Of a stretch of DNA of 6,385 nucleotides, positions 1 through 5,427 are shown one piece after another. This stretch comes from Acidimicrobiia bacterium (GTDB lineage Bacteria > Actinomycetota > Acidimicrobiia > Spongiisociales > UBA5794), in the NCBI GenBank assembly GCA_030618675.1, contig JAUXCV010000094.1, positions 1 through 6,385 of the forward strand, in the 5' to 3' direction. Each line of letters starts with the position of its first letter. The stretch's first letter is position 1. The position numbers were made by a program, and so were the translations under genes. The notes beneath the pieces were generated by a model. It did not search any database. It was given only the letters and a program-made list of their open reading frames with translations, and was not told the origin of the DNA.

Positions 1-143
1 ATGTTGGCGGCCTGGTTGCGAAGATCCTGGTTCTTCTTCTTCGCTTGATCGATCGCCATCTGGATCTCGATCTCGGGATCCATCAGGTCATCGGAGGTCG
101 ACTTGAACCATGACTGGATATACAGCCACCATTTCTTGAACAT
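1..143 (-). CDS. pspA: PspA/IM30 family protein (N-terminal part, runs off left edge)
   Basis: This is the first 47 codons of a gene that continues beyond the left edge. The protein begins MFKKWWLYIQSW, an amphipathic aromatic/basic helix, followed by DDLMDPEIEIQMAIDQAKKK and then QDLRNQAAN. The DP-E-x-x-I-x-x-A-I-x-x-A pattern and the LRNQA stretch are characteristic of PspA/IM30 (ESCRT-III-like) proteins, which coat stressed inner membranes and help maintain envelope integrity. In this family the N-terminal helix inserts into the membrane and the rest forms a long coiled-coil hairpin; only the start is visible here. The ATG at 143 is preferred over an in-frame ATG at 149 because an AGAGAGGG Shine-Dalgarno lies exactly 6 nt before the former and abuts the latter. 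The gene lies 51 nt downstream of, and codirectional with, a membrane protein gene that is a plausible partner. Family assignment is confident; the exact subfamily and function cannot be judged from 47 residues. Confidence 0.88.
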   Translation of the reverse strand, partial: MFKKWWLYIQSWFKSTSDDLMDPEIEIQMAIDQAKKKNQDLRNQAAN

Positions 144-185
144 TCGCATCCCTCTCTTGTGGTACGTGCGGTGACCGCGATTCTA
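144..185 (-). promoter_or_regulatory. Leader of the pspA-like gene: Shine-Dalgarno and possible -10 box
   Basis: On the minus strand an AGAGAGGG Shine-Dalgarno (157-150) precedes the ATG by 6 nt. Further upstream a TAGAAT hexamer (185-180) is a good -10 match and would place a start site near 173, giving a leader of about 30 nt. No TTGACA-like -35 is seen at 16-19 nt spacing. The 11-nt palindrome GCGGTGACCGC (168-178) and the 8-nt palindrome TTCTAGAA (181-188) lie here and could bind a regulator, but short palindromes arise by chance. The Shine-Dalgarno is well supported; the promoter is tentative. Confidence 0.4.
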
Positions 186-194
186 GAAGCGGTG

Positions 195-1265
195 TCAGCC
201 TCTACGACGACCGCCACCCCGCATACGAGTGCTGCCCGTCGATCGGGAGCGAGATCCGGATCTCGGCGAGCGCCGGGGCGAGCGCCTCGATGAGGCCATC
301 GACCCCATCAACAGGCCGGTCATCATCGCCGCAGTGCCGGAAGATCGGCGTCGATCCGGCCGTCGGTATGCGGGCGTCGCTGCGCCGGGGAGTGTCGAAG
401 ACGGCGAGGCGCCCGGCACCTTGGCAGCCGGTTGAGGCTTCTGTGGTTTCGGTGGTGGGGTCTTGCCGTCGAGGAGTGCCTCCACGCTGTCGAGCCGCCA
501 GATCGCCATGTCGAGATCTTCCGCTGTAGCGATGAGTTCCCGAGGTGAGGCGGCTCTGTCGTAGGTGTCGAGCGCCTCCGCATACGCTTCGGCTGCGGAC
601 GCATATAGGACAGAGACCGCGGGGTCTCGCGACGCGGCCACCTCATCCTCGAGGTCGATGATGTCGTTCGCGACGTCGTCAAGACGCTTCCTGACCTCGA
701 CCCTCGCGTTCTCAATCGCTTGCGCTGCATCCTTCTTCGAGGACCGCGACGACAGCCAGAGAACGAGCGCTCCACCGGCGATCACGATCAGCAGGAATAT
801 CCACCCCAAGCGGAGTCCGCCACCTCCCCCCGGTTCTGCGCCACCAACGGGTTGCCCGATGAGTGTTGCCACGAACAGCTCCACGACCTCGGTGTCCGAT
901 GAGCCGTCGAGAGAGACATCGGTTGCCTCGTCGAGTTGCTCGGGCGTGTAGATGTCGCCCTCGGAGTCCCACCCGGCCGTTTCGGGAGCGACGACGAAGA
1001 CGGTGCCCGCCCCACCCATCTCGTCGAGCGTGTTCTCCGCGAAGACCGGGGCACCACCGGAGGGTTCGACGGCGAGGACCGCGACCGAGAGGTTGCCTCC
1101 GCCGAATCGAGCCTCAGCAACTGCGTCTTCGATCGCATCGGGGTCGGCGTCCGATCCGTCCTCAACGAAGAAGCCCTGGGCTTCGAGCACCGGAGCAACA
1201 TCGACGGGTTGAGCGGCGGCGACGAGGATGACGAGGGCGAAGGCGGCAAGGATCACACGTTTCAT
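195..1265 (-). CDS. TPM-like domain membrane protein with cytoplasmic helical region and basic tail
   Basis: The protein has 356 residues. Residues 1-18 (MKRVILAAFALVILVAAA) form a signal peptide. Residues about 20-135 form an extracytoplasmic alpha/beta domain with the pattern QGFFVEDGS, EARFGGGNLSVAVLA and GTVFVVAPE, resembling TPM-fold (Rv1476/DUF6676-like) domains of actinobacteria. A Gly-rich linker (145-150) leads to one transmembrane helix (about 153-171). A charged helical, probably coiled-coil region follows (175-266), then a Pro-rich linker and an Arg/Ser/Gly-rich tail (about 290-356). The start is placed at the ATG at 1265 because the signal peptide begins there; the reading frame is open 72 codons further upstream but that part overlaps proline dehydrogenase. 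There is no clear Shine-Dalgarno, but TACGCT lies 6 nt before the ATG. The gene follows the proline dehydrogenase stop by 35 nt and precedes pspA by 51 nt, so a role as a membrane partner or sensor for PspA is a reasonable inference. The exact function is unknown. Confidence 0.82.
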   Translation of the reverse strand: MKRVILAAFALVILVAAAQPVDVAPVLEAQGFFVEDGSDADPDAIEDAVAEARFGGGNLSVAVLAVEPSGGAPVFAENTLDEMGGAGTVFVVAPETAGWDSEGDIYTPEQLDEATDVSLDGSSDTEVVELFVATLIGQPVGGAEPGGGGGLRLGWIFLLIVIAGGALVLWLSSRSSKKDAAQAIENARVEVRKRLDDVANDIIDLEDEVAASRDPAVSVLYASAAEAYAEALDTYDRAASPRELIATAEDLDMAIWRLDSVEALLDGKTPPPKPQKPQPAAKVPGASPSSTLPGAATPAYRRPDRRRSSGTAAMMTGLLMGSMASSRRSPRRSPRSGSRSRSTGSTRMRGGGRRRG

Positions 1266-1277
1266 GGGATGAGCGTA
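1266..1277 (-). promoter_or_regulatory. Possible leaderless promoter of the TPM-like gene
   Basis: On the minus strand TACGCT (1277-1272) fits the actinobacterial -10 pattern TAnnnT and is followed by exactly 6 nt and then the ATG at 1265. A start site at or next to the A of the ATG would give a leaderless mRNA. The identical TACGCT-N6-ATG arrangement occurs before the nitroreductase gene. No convincing -35 is visible, and the gene could also be read through from the proline genes upstream. Confidence 0.35.
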
Positions 1278-1300
1278 CCCACCGTCGCCGGAGTGTTCGG

Positions 1301-2212
1301 CTACTTGCCCGCTACGGCTCGCATGAAGAACGCGACGTTCGCGGGTCGCTCGGCCATCCTGCGCGTGAGGTACGGATACCAGGCGGTGCCGTAGGGCACA
1401 TAGACGCGCAGCGGGTATCCCTCGTCGATGAGGGATCGCTGCAGGTTCCTGCGGATGCCGTAGAGCATCTGGAACTCCCACGGCTCGGTGCGGTGGTCGG
1501 CGAGCCGCTTCGTGAGGTCGATACGTTCACCGTCGTGTGTGGCGATGGCCGGCGTGATTCCCGGGGTTGCCATCAGTCGCCGCGTGAGTGCGTCGAAGGC
1601 TGAATCGACGCGATCCTTGGTCTGATGGGCGACCTCGGTCGGTTCGGCGTATGCCCCTTTGCAGAGCCGCACGAGACCGCCGCCTTCGACGATGCGGTCG
1701 AGATCGGCGGGGGTGCGATAGAGGTAGCTCTGAACGGCGATGCCGATGTTCCCATGCTGGGATTGAACCGCCTCGAAAGCCGCGACAGTCCTCTCGACGA
1801 GTTCGGATTCCTCCATATCGATCGTCACCGTGGTCCCGGCGTCGGCGGCACGGGCTGCAAGCGCGCCCAGCGACTCGACCGCGAGGTCATCATCGAGACC
1901 GAGGCCGAGTTGGGTCAACTTCACGGAGATATTGGCGTCGATGCCGTCCTCATGGATCCTGTCGAGGCACTCGAGGTAGTCGTCACGAGCAGCGATGGCG
2001 GCCGGACCGTCCGTAACGTGTTCGCCGAGATGATCGAGCGAGACCCGCGCCCCCATCTCGTTGAGATCTGCGGCGGCAGCCGCAGCGTCATCGATCGTCT
2101 CGCCCGCGACGAAACGGAGCGAGAGACGACGCCCTGCGGCGGATTCAGAGAAGAGCTTCCGGACGGTCGATCGATTGGTGACGGCCAGAACGGTTCGACC
2201 GACGACGTTCAT
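1301..2212 (-). CDS. Proline dehydrogenase (monofunctional, FAD-dependent)
   Basis: This 303-residue protein oxidises L-proline to delta1-pyrroline-5-carboxylate, passing electrons through FAD to the respiratory quinone pool; this is the first step of proline catabolism. The PRODH barrel motifs appear in order: SLDHLGE (58-64), NISVKLTQLGL (94-104), TIDMEES (130-136), GIAVQSYLYR (157-166), RLCKGAY (182-188, with K185), ATHD (224-227), EFQMLYGIR (246-254), VYVPYG (270-275) and the proline-binding YLTRRMAE segment (281-288, with R284, R285 and E288). The length matches stand-alone enzymes of actinobacteria, Bacillus and Thermus (called putB, fadM or pruB elsewhere), not the much larger bifunctional PutA. 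The ATG at 2212 overlaps the TGA of proC in an ATGA junction, so translation is probably coupled. No P5C dehydrogenase gene is in the window. The pairing with proC, which catalyses the opposite reduction, is unusual. Confidence 0.95.
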   Translation of the reverse strand: MNVVGRTVLAVTNRSTVRKLFSESAAGRRLSLRFVAGETIDDAAAAAADLNEMGARVSLDHLGEHVTDGPAAIAARDDYLECLDRIHEDGIDANISVKLTQLGLGLDDDLAVESLGALAARAADAGTTVTIDMEESELVERTVAAFEAVQSQHGNIGIAVQSYLYRTPADLDRIVEGGGLVRLCKGAYAEPTEVAHQTKDRVDSAFDALTRRLMATPGITPAIATHDGERIDLTKRLADHRTEPWEFQMLYGIRRNLQRSLIDEGYPLRVYVPYGTAWYPYLTRRMAERPANVAFFMRAVAGK

Positions 2213-3033
2213 CCGTCGGAGTCTCCCGCAGCTCGACGTCCAAGCTCGCGCGATCGCCGCGCTGCCGCCTGAATCGCGTCCTCCATCAGCGTACGGAACC
2301 CACCCTCTTCGAGAGCGTACATGGCGGCCGCAGTCGTCCCTCCGGGTGATGTCACGTCGCTTCGTAGACGGAACGCACTCTTCTCAGATGCGGCGAGCAG
2401 CATCCCCGAACCTCGGAGCGTCTGATGGACGAGACGTTCGGCTGCGTAGTGTGGGAGTCCCTCGCGAATCGCCGCCTCCGTCATGGCTTCGGCCAGGAGG
2501 AACACATATGCCGGACCCGTGCCGGACACAGCCGTTACGGCATCGAGCAAGTCCTCGGCCAGTTCGATCGTGCCACCGACGGCGCCGAGGACCGCAGCGG
2601 CGTCTCTGATCGCTTCGACGTCGGCGTGCGTGCCCCCGCTGTAGGCGGTCATGCCCTCATCGATGGCAGCAGGCGTGTTCGGCATGGAGCGAACGATCGG
2701 GATATCCGGTAGCTCCTTCTCATATGAGGCGATAGTCACGCCGGCCGCGATCGAGACGATGACCTGGTCTGAGGTGAGAGTTTCGCGAATCTGCTCCAGG
2801 AGTTCCGGTACATCCTTCGGTTTGACCGCCACCACGATCACCCTCTTCCCGGATACCGCCTCTGCGGCATCGAGAGTCGCAGCGACCCCGGTGAGGAACT
2901 CGACTTCCCTGATCCGTTCGGCCCGGCGGTCGGCGATGGCGAGGTCGCTCGTCTCCCAGCCCGCACGCAGCAGACCGAGACTGAACGTCTCCCCCATGGC
3001 CCCAGCCCCGAGAATGGCAACAGTCGGTTTCAT
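2209..3033 (-). CDS. proC: Pyrroline-5-carboxylate reductase
   Basis: This 274-residue protein catalyses the last step of proline synthesis, the NAD(P)H-dependent reduction of P5C to L-proline in the cytoplasm. The Rossmann nucleotide-binding motif GAGAMG is at residues 9-14. The family signatures follow: VKPKD (70-74), RSMPNTPA (115-122), SGTGPAYVF (170-178) and DVTSPGGTT (226-234) in the dimerisation/active-site domain. The length is normal for ProC and all motifs are intact. The ATG at 3033 starts directly with the Rossmann strand. AGGA lies 7 nt upstream as a weak Shine-Dalgarno, but it overlaps TAGGAT, a good -10 placed 6 nt before the ATG, so the mRNA may instead be leaderless. The stop overlaps the proline dehydrogenase start by 4 nt. 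This gene appears to head the leftward transcription unit. Confidence 0.96.
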   Translation of the reverse strand: MKPTVAILGAGAMGETFSLGLLRAGWETSDLAIADRRAERIREVEFLTGVAATLDAAEAVSGKRVIVVAVKPKDVPELLEQIRETLTSDQVIVSIAAGVTIASYEKELPDIPIVRSMPNTPAAIDEGMTAYSGGTHADVEAIRDAAAVLGAVGGTIELAEDLLDAVTAVSGTGPAYVFLLAEAMTEAAIREGLPHYAAERLVHQTLRGSGMLLAASEKSAFRLRSDVTSPGGTTAAAMYALEEGGFRTLMEDAIQAAARRSRELGRRAAGDSDG

Positions 3034-3045
3034 GGGTCAATCCTA
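3034..3045 (-). promoter_or_regulatory. Probable leaderless promoter of proC
   Basis: On the minus strand TAGGAT (3045-3040) is a strong match to the TAnnnT -10 pattern and is followed by exactly 6 nt before the ATG at 3033. The expected -35 position falls inside the palindromic repeat at 3047-3092, and no TTGACA-like box is seen there. AGGA within the same hexamer could alternatively act as a weak Shine-Dalgarno if transcription starts further upstream. Confidence 0.42.
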
Positions 3046-3046
3046 G

Positions 3047-3092
3047 AGGTGCTCTGCGAACCCTGGGTTCGCAGCCGCCTATGTGTGCCTCG
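3047..3092 (-). repeat. 46-bp palindromic intergenic repeat, copy A (inverted relative to B and C)
   Basis: The core at 3054-3074 is a perfect palindrome: arms CTGCGAACCC and GGGTTCGCAG around a single central base. Read on the minus strand, the 46-bp element aligns without gaps to copies B and C; I count 39 of 46 identities with copy B. It lies in the divergent gap between proC and the DUF559-type gene, with its core about 21-41 nt upstream of the proC start codon, where a -35 would be expected. It lacks a T-run and an adjacent stem-loop context, so it is not a standard terminator. Confidence 0.8.
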
Positions 3093-3133
3093 CCAGCCCA
3101 CAGAACAGACCTCTAGAAACGGACTCTCCGATC

Positions 3134-3148
3134 CGGCATGATGCCGCC
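3134..3148 (+). promoter_or_regulatory. Possible -10 box and 13-nt palindrome before the DUF559-type gene
   Basis: CATGAT (3137-3142) is a partial -10 match (lacking the first T) and lies exactly 6 nt before the ATG at 3149, the same spacing as at the other unit heads. It is embedded in the perfect palindrome CGGCATGATGCCG (3134-3146). AbiEi-type winged-helix proteins are known to repress their own promoters by binding inverted repeats, so an autoregulatory operator is possible. No Shine-Dalgarno is visible. A palindrome this short could be chance. Confidence 0.3.
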
Positions 3149-4063
3149 ATGGACCCCGATCGAAGCGCCCTCGACATCGCATCCCGGCAGGGAGGCGTCA
3201 TCACCCTGGATCAGGCCATTGAGTGCGAACTCAGTCGACATGCGATCCGATACCGCGTTCGCGTCGGCCGGTGGACCGTCGTGTCACGCTCGGTCTATCG
3301 ACTCATCGACTTGACCAGTGCCCGTGAGTTGGTCAGAGCTGCCACCGCCGTGTTGCCACACTCGGTGGCGTCGCACGAATCGGCCGCCGAACTGCACCAG
3401 ATTCCTCGCGTCCGCAGGGGACTCGCCGTTGTCAGCGTCCATACGCGCACAACCCACTCCTTTCCCGGCGTGACCGTTCACCGCAACCACGACCTTCGAA
3501 CGCGCCACACAGAGGTCGTTGATGCCCTTCCGTGCACAACGCTGCCTCGAACGATCATTGACCTTGGCGGAATTCTCCACCCGAAGCACACCGGCAGGAT
3601 CGTCGACGACCTCATCGCCCAGAAACGGCTAAGCGTCGAAGCCCTTGGATCCGTTCTCAACGACGTGGCAAGGCGGGGCAAGCCCGGATCAACCGCAATC
3701 CGCTCCTTGCTCGAGCAACGCGGCCTGGGTCCCGATCGAAACGCCACGGCTCTCGAGCGAAGGGGGCTCGCTGTTCTGCAGAACGGTGGGCTGCCAACAC
3801 CATTGCTCGAGTACTCAATCCCGTGGAATCCCACTCGACGCTTTGATGCCTGTTATCCGAATTGGAGCATCGCTATTGAGTGGGATTCCCGTCGCTGGCA
3901 TGGGGATCACGATTCCTTCGAACTCGACAGAGAGCGTGATCGCTCCGCGTTGCTTCACGGCTGGTCCGTCTATCGGTTCACCTGGCGGGACGTCGTCGAT
4001 CGACCGGAACACGTTGTCGAGACGATCAGGTTGGCGATTGACCGCTCCCGCCTGTCCATCTGA
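3149..4063 (+). CDS. AbiEi-like winged-helix protein with C-terminal DUF559/PD-(D/E)XK nuclease-like domain
   Basis: The protein has 304 residues and is the only plus-strand gene. Residues 5-52 form an AbiEi-antitoxin-type winged helix (RQGGVITLDQAIE, LSRHAIRYRVRVGRW, SVYRL). Residues about 57-155 match the middle part typical of these actinobacterial proteins (SHESAAELHQIP at 75-86; CTTLPRTIIDLG at 129-140). Residues about 200-298 resemble DUF559/Vsr-like PD-(D/E)XK domains: E203, D233 in RRFDACYP, E244-W-D246, H251, RERDRSALLHGW (261-272) and YRFTW. D233 and E244 are candidate metal ligands; the third family position is Asp246 rather than the classical Lys. An in-frame GTG at 3083 would add 22 residues with no family character and would run through repeat copy A, so the ATG at 3149 was chosen. 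No AbiEii toxin gene is adjacent. Parts of the 3' half look less GC-rich than neighbouring genes. Target and role are unknown; defence or regulation is an inference. Confidence 0.85.
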   Translation: MDPDRSALDIASRQGGVITLDQAIECELSRHAIRYRVRVGRWTVVSRSVYRLIDLTSARELVRAATAVLPHSVASHESAAELHQIPRVRRGLAVVSVHTRTTHSFPGVTVHRNHDLRTRHTEVVDALPCTTLPRTIIDLGGILHPKHTGRIVDDLIAQKRLSVEALGSVLNDVARRGKPGSTAIRSLLEQRGLGPDRNATALERRGLAVLQNGGLPTPLLEYSIPWNPTRRFDACYPNWSIAIEWDSRRWHGDHDSFELDRERDRSALLHGWSVYRFTWRDVVDRPEHVVETIRLAIDRSRLSI

Positions 4064-4102
4064 TTCCGGTTTCGGGCTTTCCGGGAACGATCTGTGGGCT
4101 GG

Positions 4103-4148
4103 CAGTGCACCTATAGGCGGCTACGAACCCAGGGTTCGCAGAGCACGT
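4103..4148 (+). repeat. 46-bp palindromic intergenic repeat, copy B
   Basis: The core at 4121-4141 has arms CTACGAACCC and GGGTTCGCAG around one base, with a single mismatch that becomes a G-U pair on the minus-strand RNA. The ends CAGTGCACCT (4103-4112) and CAGAGCACGT (4139-4148) are imperfect direct repeats 36 bp apart. The element lies where the plus-strand DUF559-type gene and the minus-strand macrodomain gene converge, and it overlaps the last eight codons and the stop of the macrodomain gene. Confidence 0.8.
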
Positions 4149-4654
4149 CGGAAGTGATCAAAGGTTGCGTCGTCGAAGGCGACGAGACGAACCTCGTTGA
4201 CGTCCCCTCCATCACTGAGCCACGCTTCGACCGTTCGCACGATGACGCGGCACGCGTCGTCGGCCGGGTATCCGAAGATCCCTGCAGAGATGGCCGGCAA
4301 CGCTATCGACTTCGCTCCGAGCCCATCGGCTGCATCGAGCGCAGCTCGGACCGCCTGGGTGAGGAGTGCCTCGTTGTCCTGGTCGTCCTGGTAGATCGGC
4401 CCGACAACGTGTACCACGTGATCGGCCGGCATCGATCCGGCGGATGTGACGGCCGCCGCGCCGGGTAGCACCGGGCCGTGTTCATCGACCCAGGCGCGGG
4501 ATTCGGTGGCTACCTCGGGCGTCCCGGCCGCCGCGATCGCTGCGGCGACCCCGCCACCGTGCGCCAGATACGCGTTCGCGGCGTTGACGATCACATCGAC
4601 GTCCTGCTTCGTGATGTCGCCCTGGATGACGTCGATTCGCCCCTCCATTCTCAC
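4121..4654 (-). CDS. Macrodomain protein (ADP-ribose-binding, Af1521-like)
   Basis: This 177-residue single-domain protein should bind ADP-ribose or related metabolites; relatives hydrolyse O-acetyl-ADP-ribose or remove ADP-ribose from proteins. The motifs are GDIT (12-15), IVNAAN (22-27), the loop HGGGVAAAI (32-40), VHVVGPIY (81-88) and the phosphate loop PAISAGIFGYP (120-130). The HGGGVA form resembles archaeal Af1521; the aspartate of the MacroD/YmdB-type GGGGVD loop is replaced by Ala, so catalysis by that mechanism is doubtful. The GTG at 4654 overlaps the murI TGA in a GTGA junction; an ATG at 4648, two codons later and with GGGG 7 nt upstream, is an equally plausible start. The last eight residues and the TAG stop lie within repeat copy B, so the native C-terminus may have been altered. 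It is the last gene of the nitroreductase-murI operon. Confidence 0.92.
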   Translation of the reverse strand: MRMEGRIDVIQGDITKQDVDVIVNAANAYLAHGGGVAAAIAAAGTPEVATESRAWVDEHGPVLPGAAAVTSAGSMPADHVVHVVGPIYQDDQDNEALLTQAVRAALDAADGLGAKSIALPAISAGIFGYPADDACRVIVRTVEAWLSDGGDVNEVRLVAFDDATFDHFRRALRTLGS

Positions 4655-5427
4655 GCCCCGATCTCTACGGAGATCGCCGGTCGACGGGTCCCGGTGAGAC
4701 GCTCTATCTGCGATGCGAAACGTTCCGGGTCACCCGTCGTCAGATAGCGGGTTGTTCCCGAATCGGTGCCGCCTCGGTCGGATCGCACCCGTGCGACCTG
4801 TCGCGCGACGGCAGGAGCAGGGTCGATGACGCTGACGCCGTCGCCCGCCGCAGACCGGATCTGATCGGCGACGAACGAATAGTGAGTACAGCCGAGGACG
4901 ATCGTGTCGGCGCCCCTTCCGACAACGTCGGTCGTGAATCGCCGAACCAGGCCGTCGACATCGCCTCCTTCTTCGATCGCCGCGGCGAGGCCGGGACAGG
5001 CTCGTGCGACAATGGAGACCCCGCGGGCATGCCGGTCCACGACCGACGCGAATAGCTCCCCCTGGAACGTGGCCTCGGTGGCGAGCACGCCGATGGTTCC
5101 TCGCTGCGTGGCTCCGACCGCTGGCTTGACCGCCGGCTCCATGCCGACGAATGACATGGCAGGGAAGCGAACCCGAAGTTCGTGAAGCGCCGCAGCGGAA
5201 GCACTGTTACACGCGACAACGACGGTGGATGCGCCGGCGTCGATCAGGTATTCACTGACGGCGAACGCCCGCTCCCTCACCGCAGCGAGCCCGCGCTCAC
5301 CGTACGGTGCGTACGCCTGATCCGCGACGTACATGAGGTCGGCAGAAGAAAGGAGCGCCCGTACCTCGGACAGAATGCCGAGACCACCGACTCCCGAATC
5401 GAAAATGCCGATCGACCCCCCTGTCAC
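4651..5427 (-). CDS. murI: Glutamate racemase
   Basis: This 258-residue cytoplasmic enzyme interconverts L- and D-glutamate without a cofactor and supplies D-Glu for peptidoglycan stem peptides. The signatures are intact: IGIFDSGVGGL (6-16) with D10 and S11, YAPYGER (39-45), VVACNSASA (70-78) with catalytic Cys73, and LGCTHYSF (178-185) with catalytic Cys180 and His182. Length is normal for the family. The GTG at 5427 overlaps the TGA of the nitroreductase gene in a GTGA junction, which both fixes the start and implies translational coupling; the conserved N-terminal strand begins four residues later, leaving no room for a later start. The stop overlaps the macrodomain gene in the same way. 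As an essential cell-wall gene inside a three-gene operon, it probably depends on the promoter in front of the nitroreductase. Confidence 0.97.
   Translation of the reverse strand: MTGGSIGIFDSGVGGLGILSEVRALLSSADLMYVADQAYAPYGERGLAAVRERAFAVSEYLIDAGASTVVVACNSASAAALHELRVRFPAMSFVGMEPAVKPAVGATQRGTIGVLATEATFQGELFASVVDRHARGVSIVARACPGLAAAIEEGGDVDGLVRRFTTDVVGRGADTIVLGCTHYSFVADQIRSAAGDGVSVIDPAPAVARQVARVRSDRGGTDSGTTRYLTTGDPERFASQIERLTGTRRPAISVEIGA

Noticed and set aside
863..1394. Plus-strand open frames including an Arg-rich 122-codon frame
   Set aside because: They are opposite the TPM-like gene, have biased composition typical of off-frame translation, and lack supporting start signals.
1266..1481. 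72-codon N-terminal extension of the TPM-like gene
   Set aside because: It runs antiparallel in composition to real protein (Arg/His/Pro rich), overlaps the conserved C-terminus of proline dehydrogenase, and a clean signal peptide starts at the ATG at 1265.
1625..2272. Plus-strand 215-codon open frame
   Set aside because: It lies opposite proline dehydrogenase, has no recognisable domain, and is the usual antisense shadow in GC-rich DNA.
3054..3074. Palindromic core as a rho-independent terminator or tRNA T-arm remnant (GGTTCG)
   Set aside because: Copy A lies in a divergent promoter region, has no U-run, and no tRNA cloverleaf can be built around any copy.
3083..3148. GTG start 22 codons upstream of the DUF559-type gene
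   Set aside because: The added residues do not match the family, the start lies in repeat copy A, and the winged helix begins naturally after the ATG at 3149.
4064..4102. Terminator for the DUF559-type gene
   Set aside because: TTCCGG and CCGGGAA can only form a weak imperfect stem with no T-run; I see no convincing terminator in this short convergent gap apart from the repeat itself.
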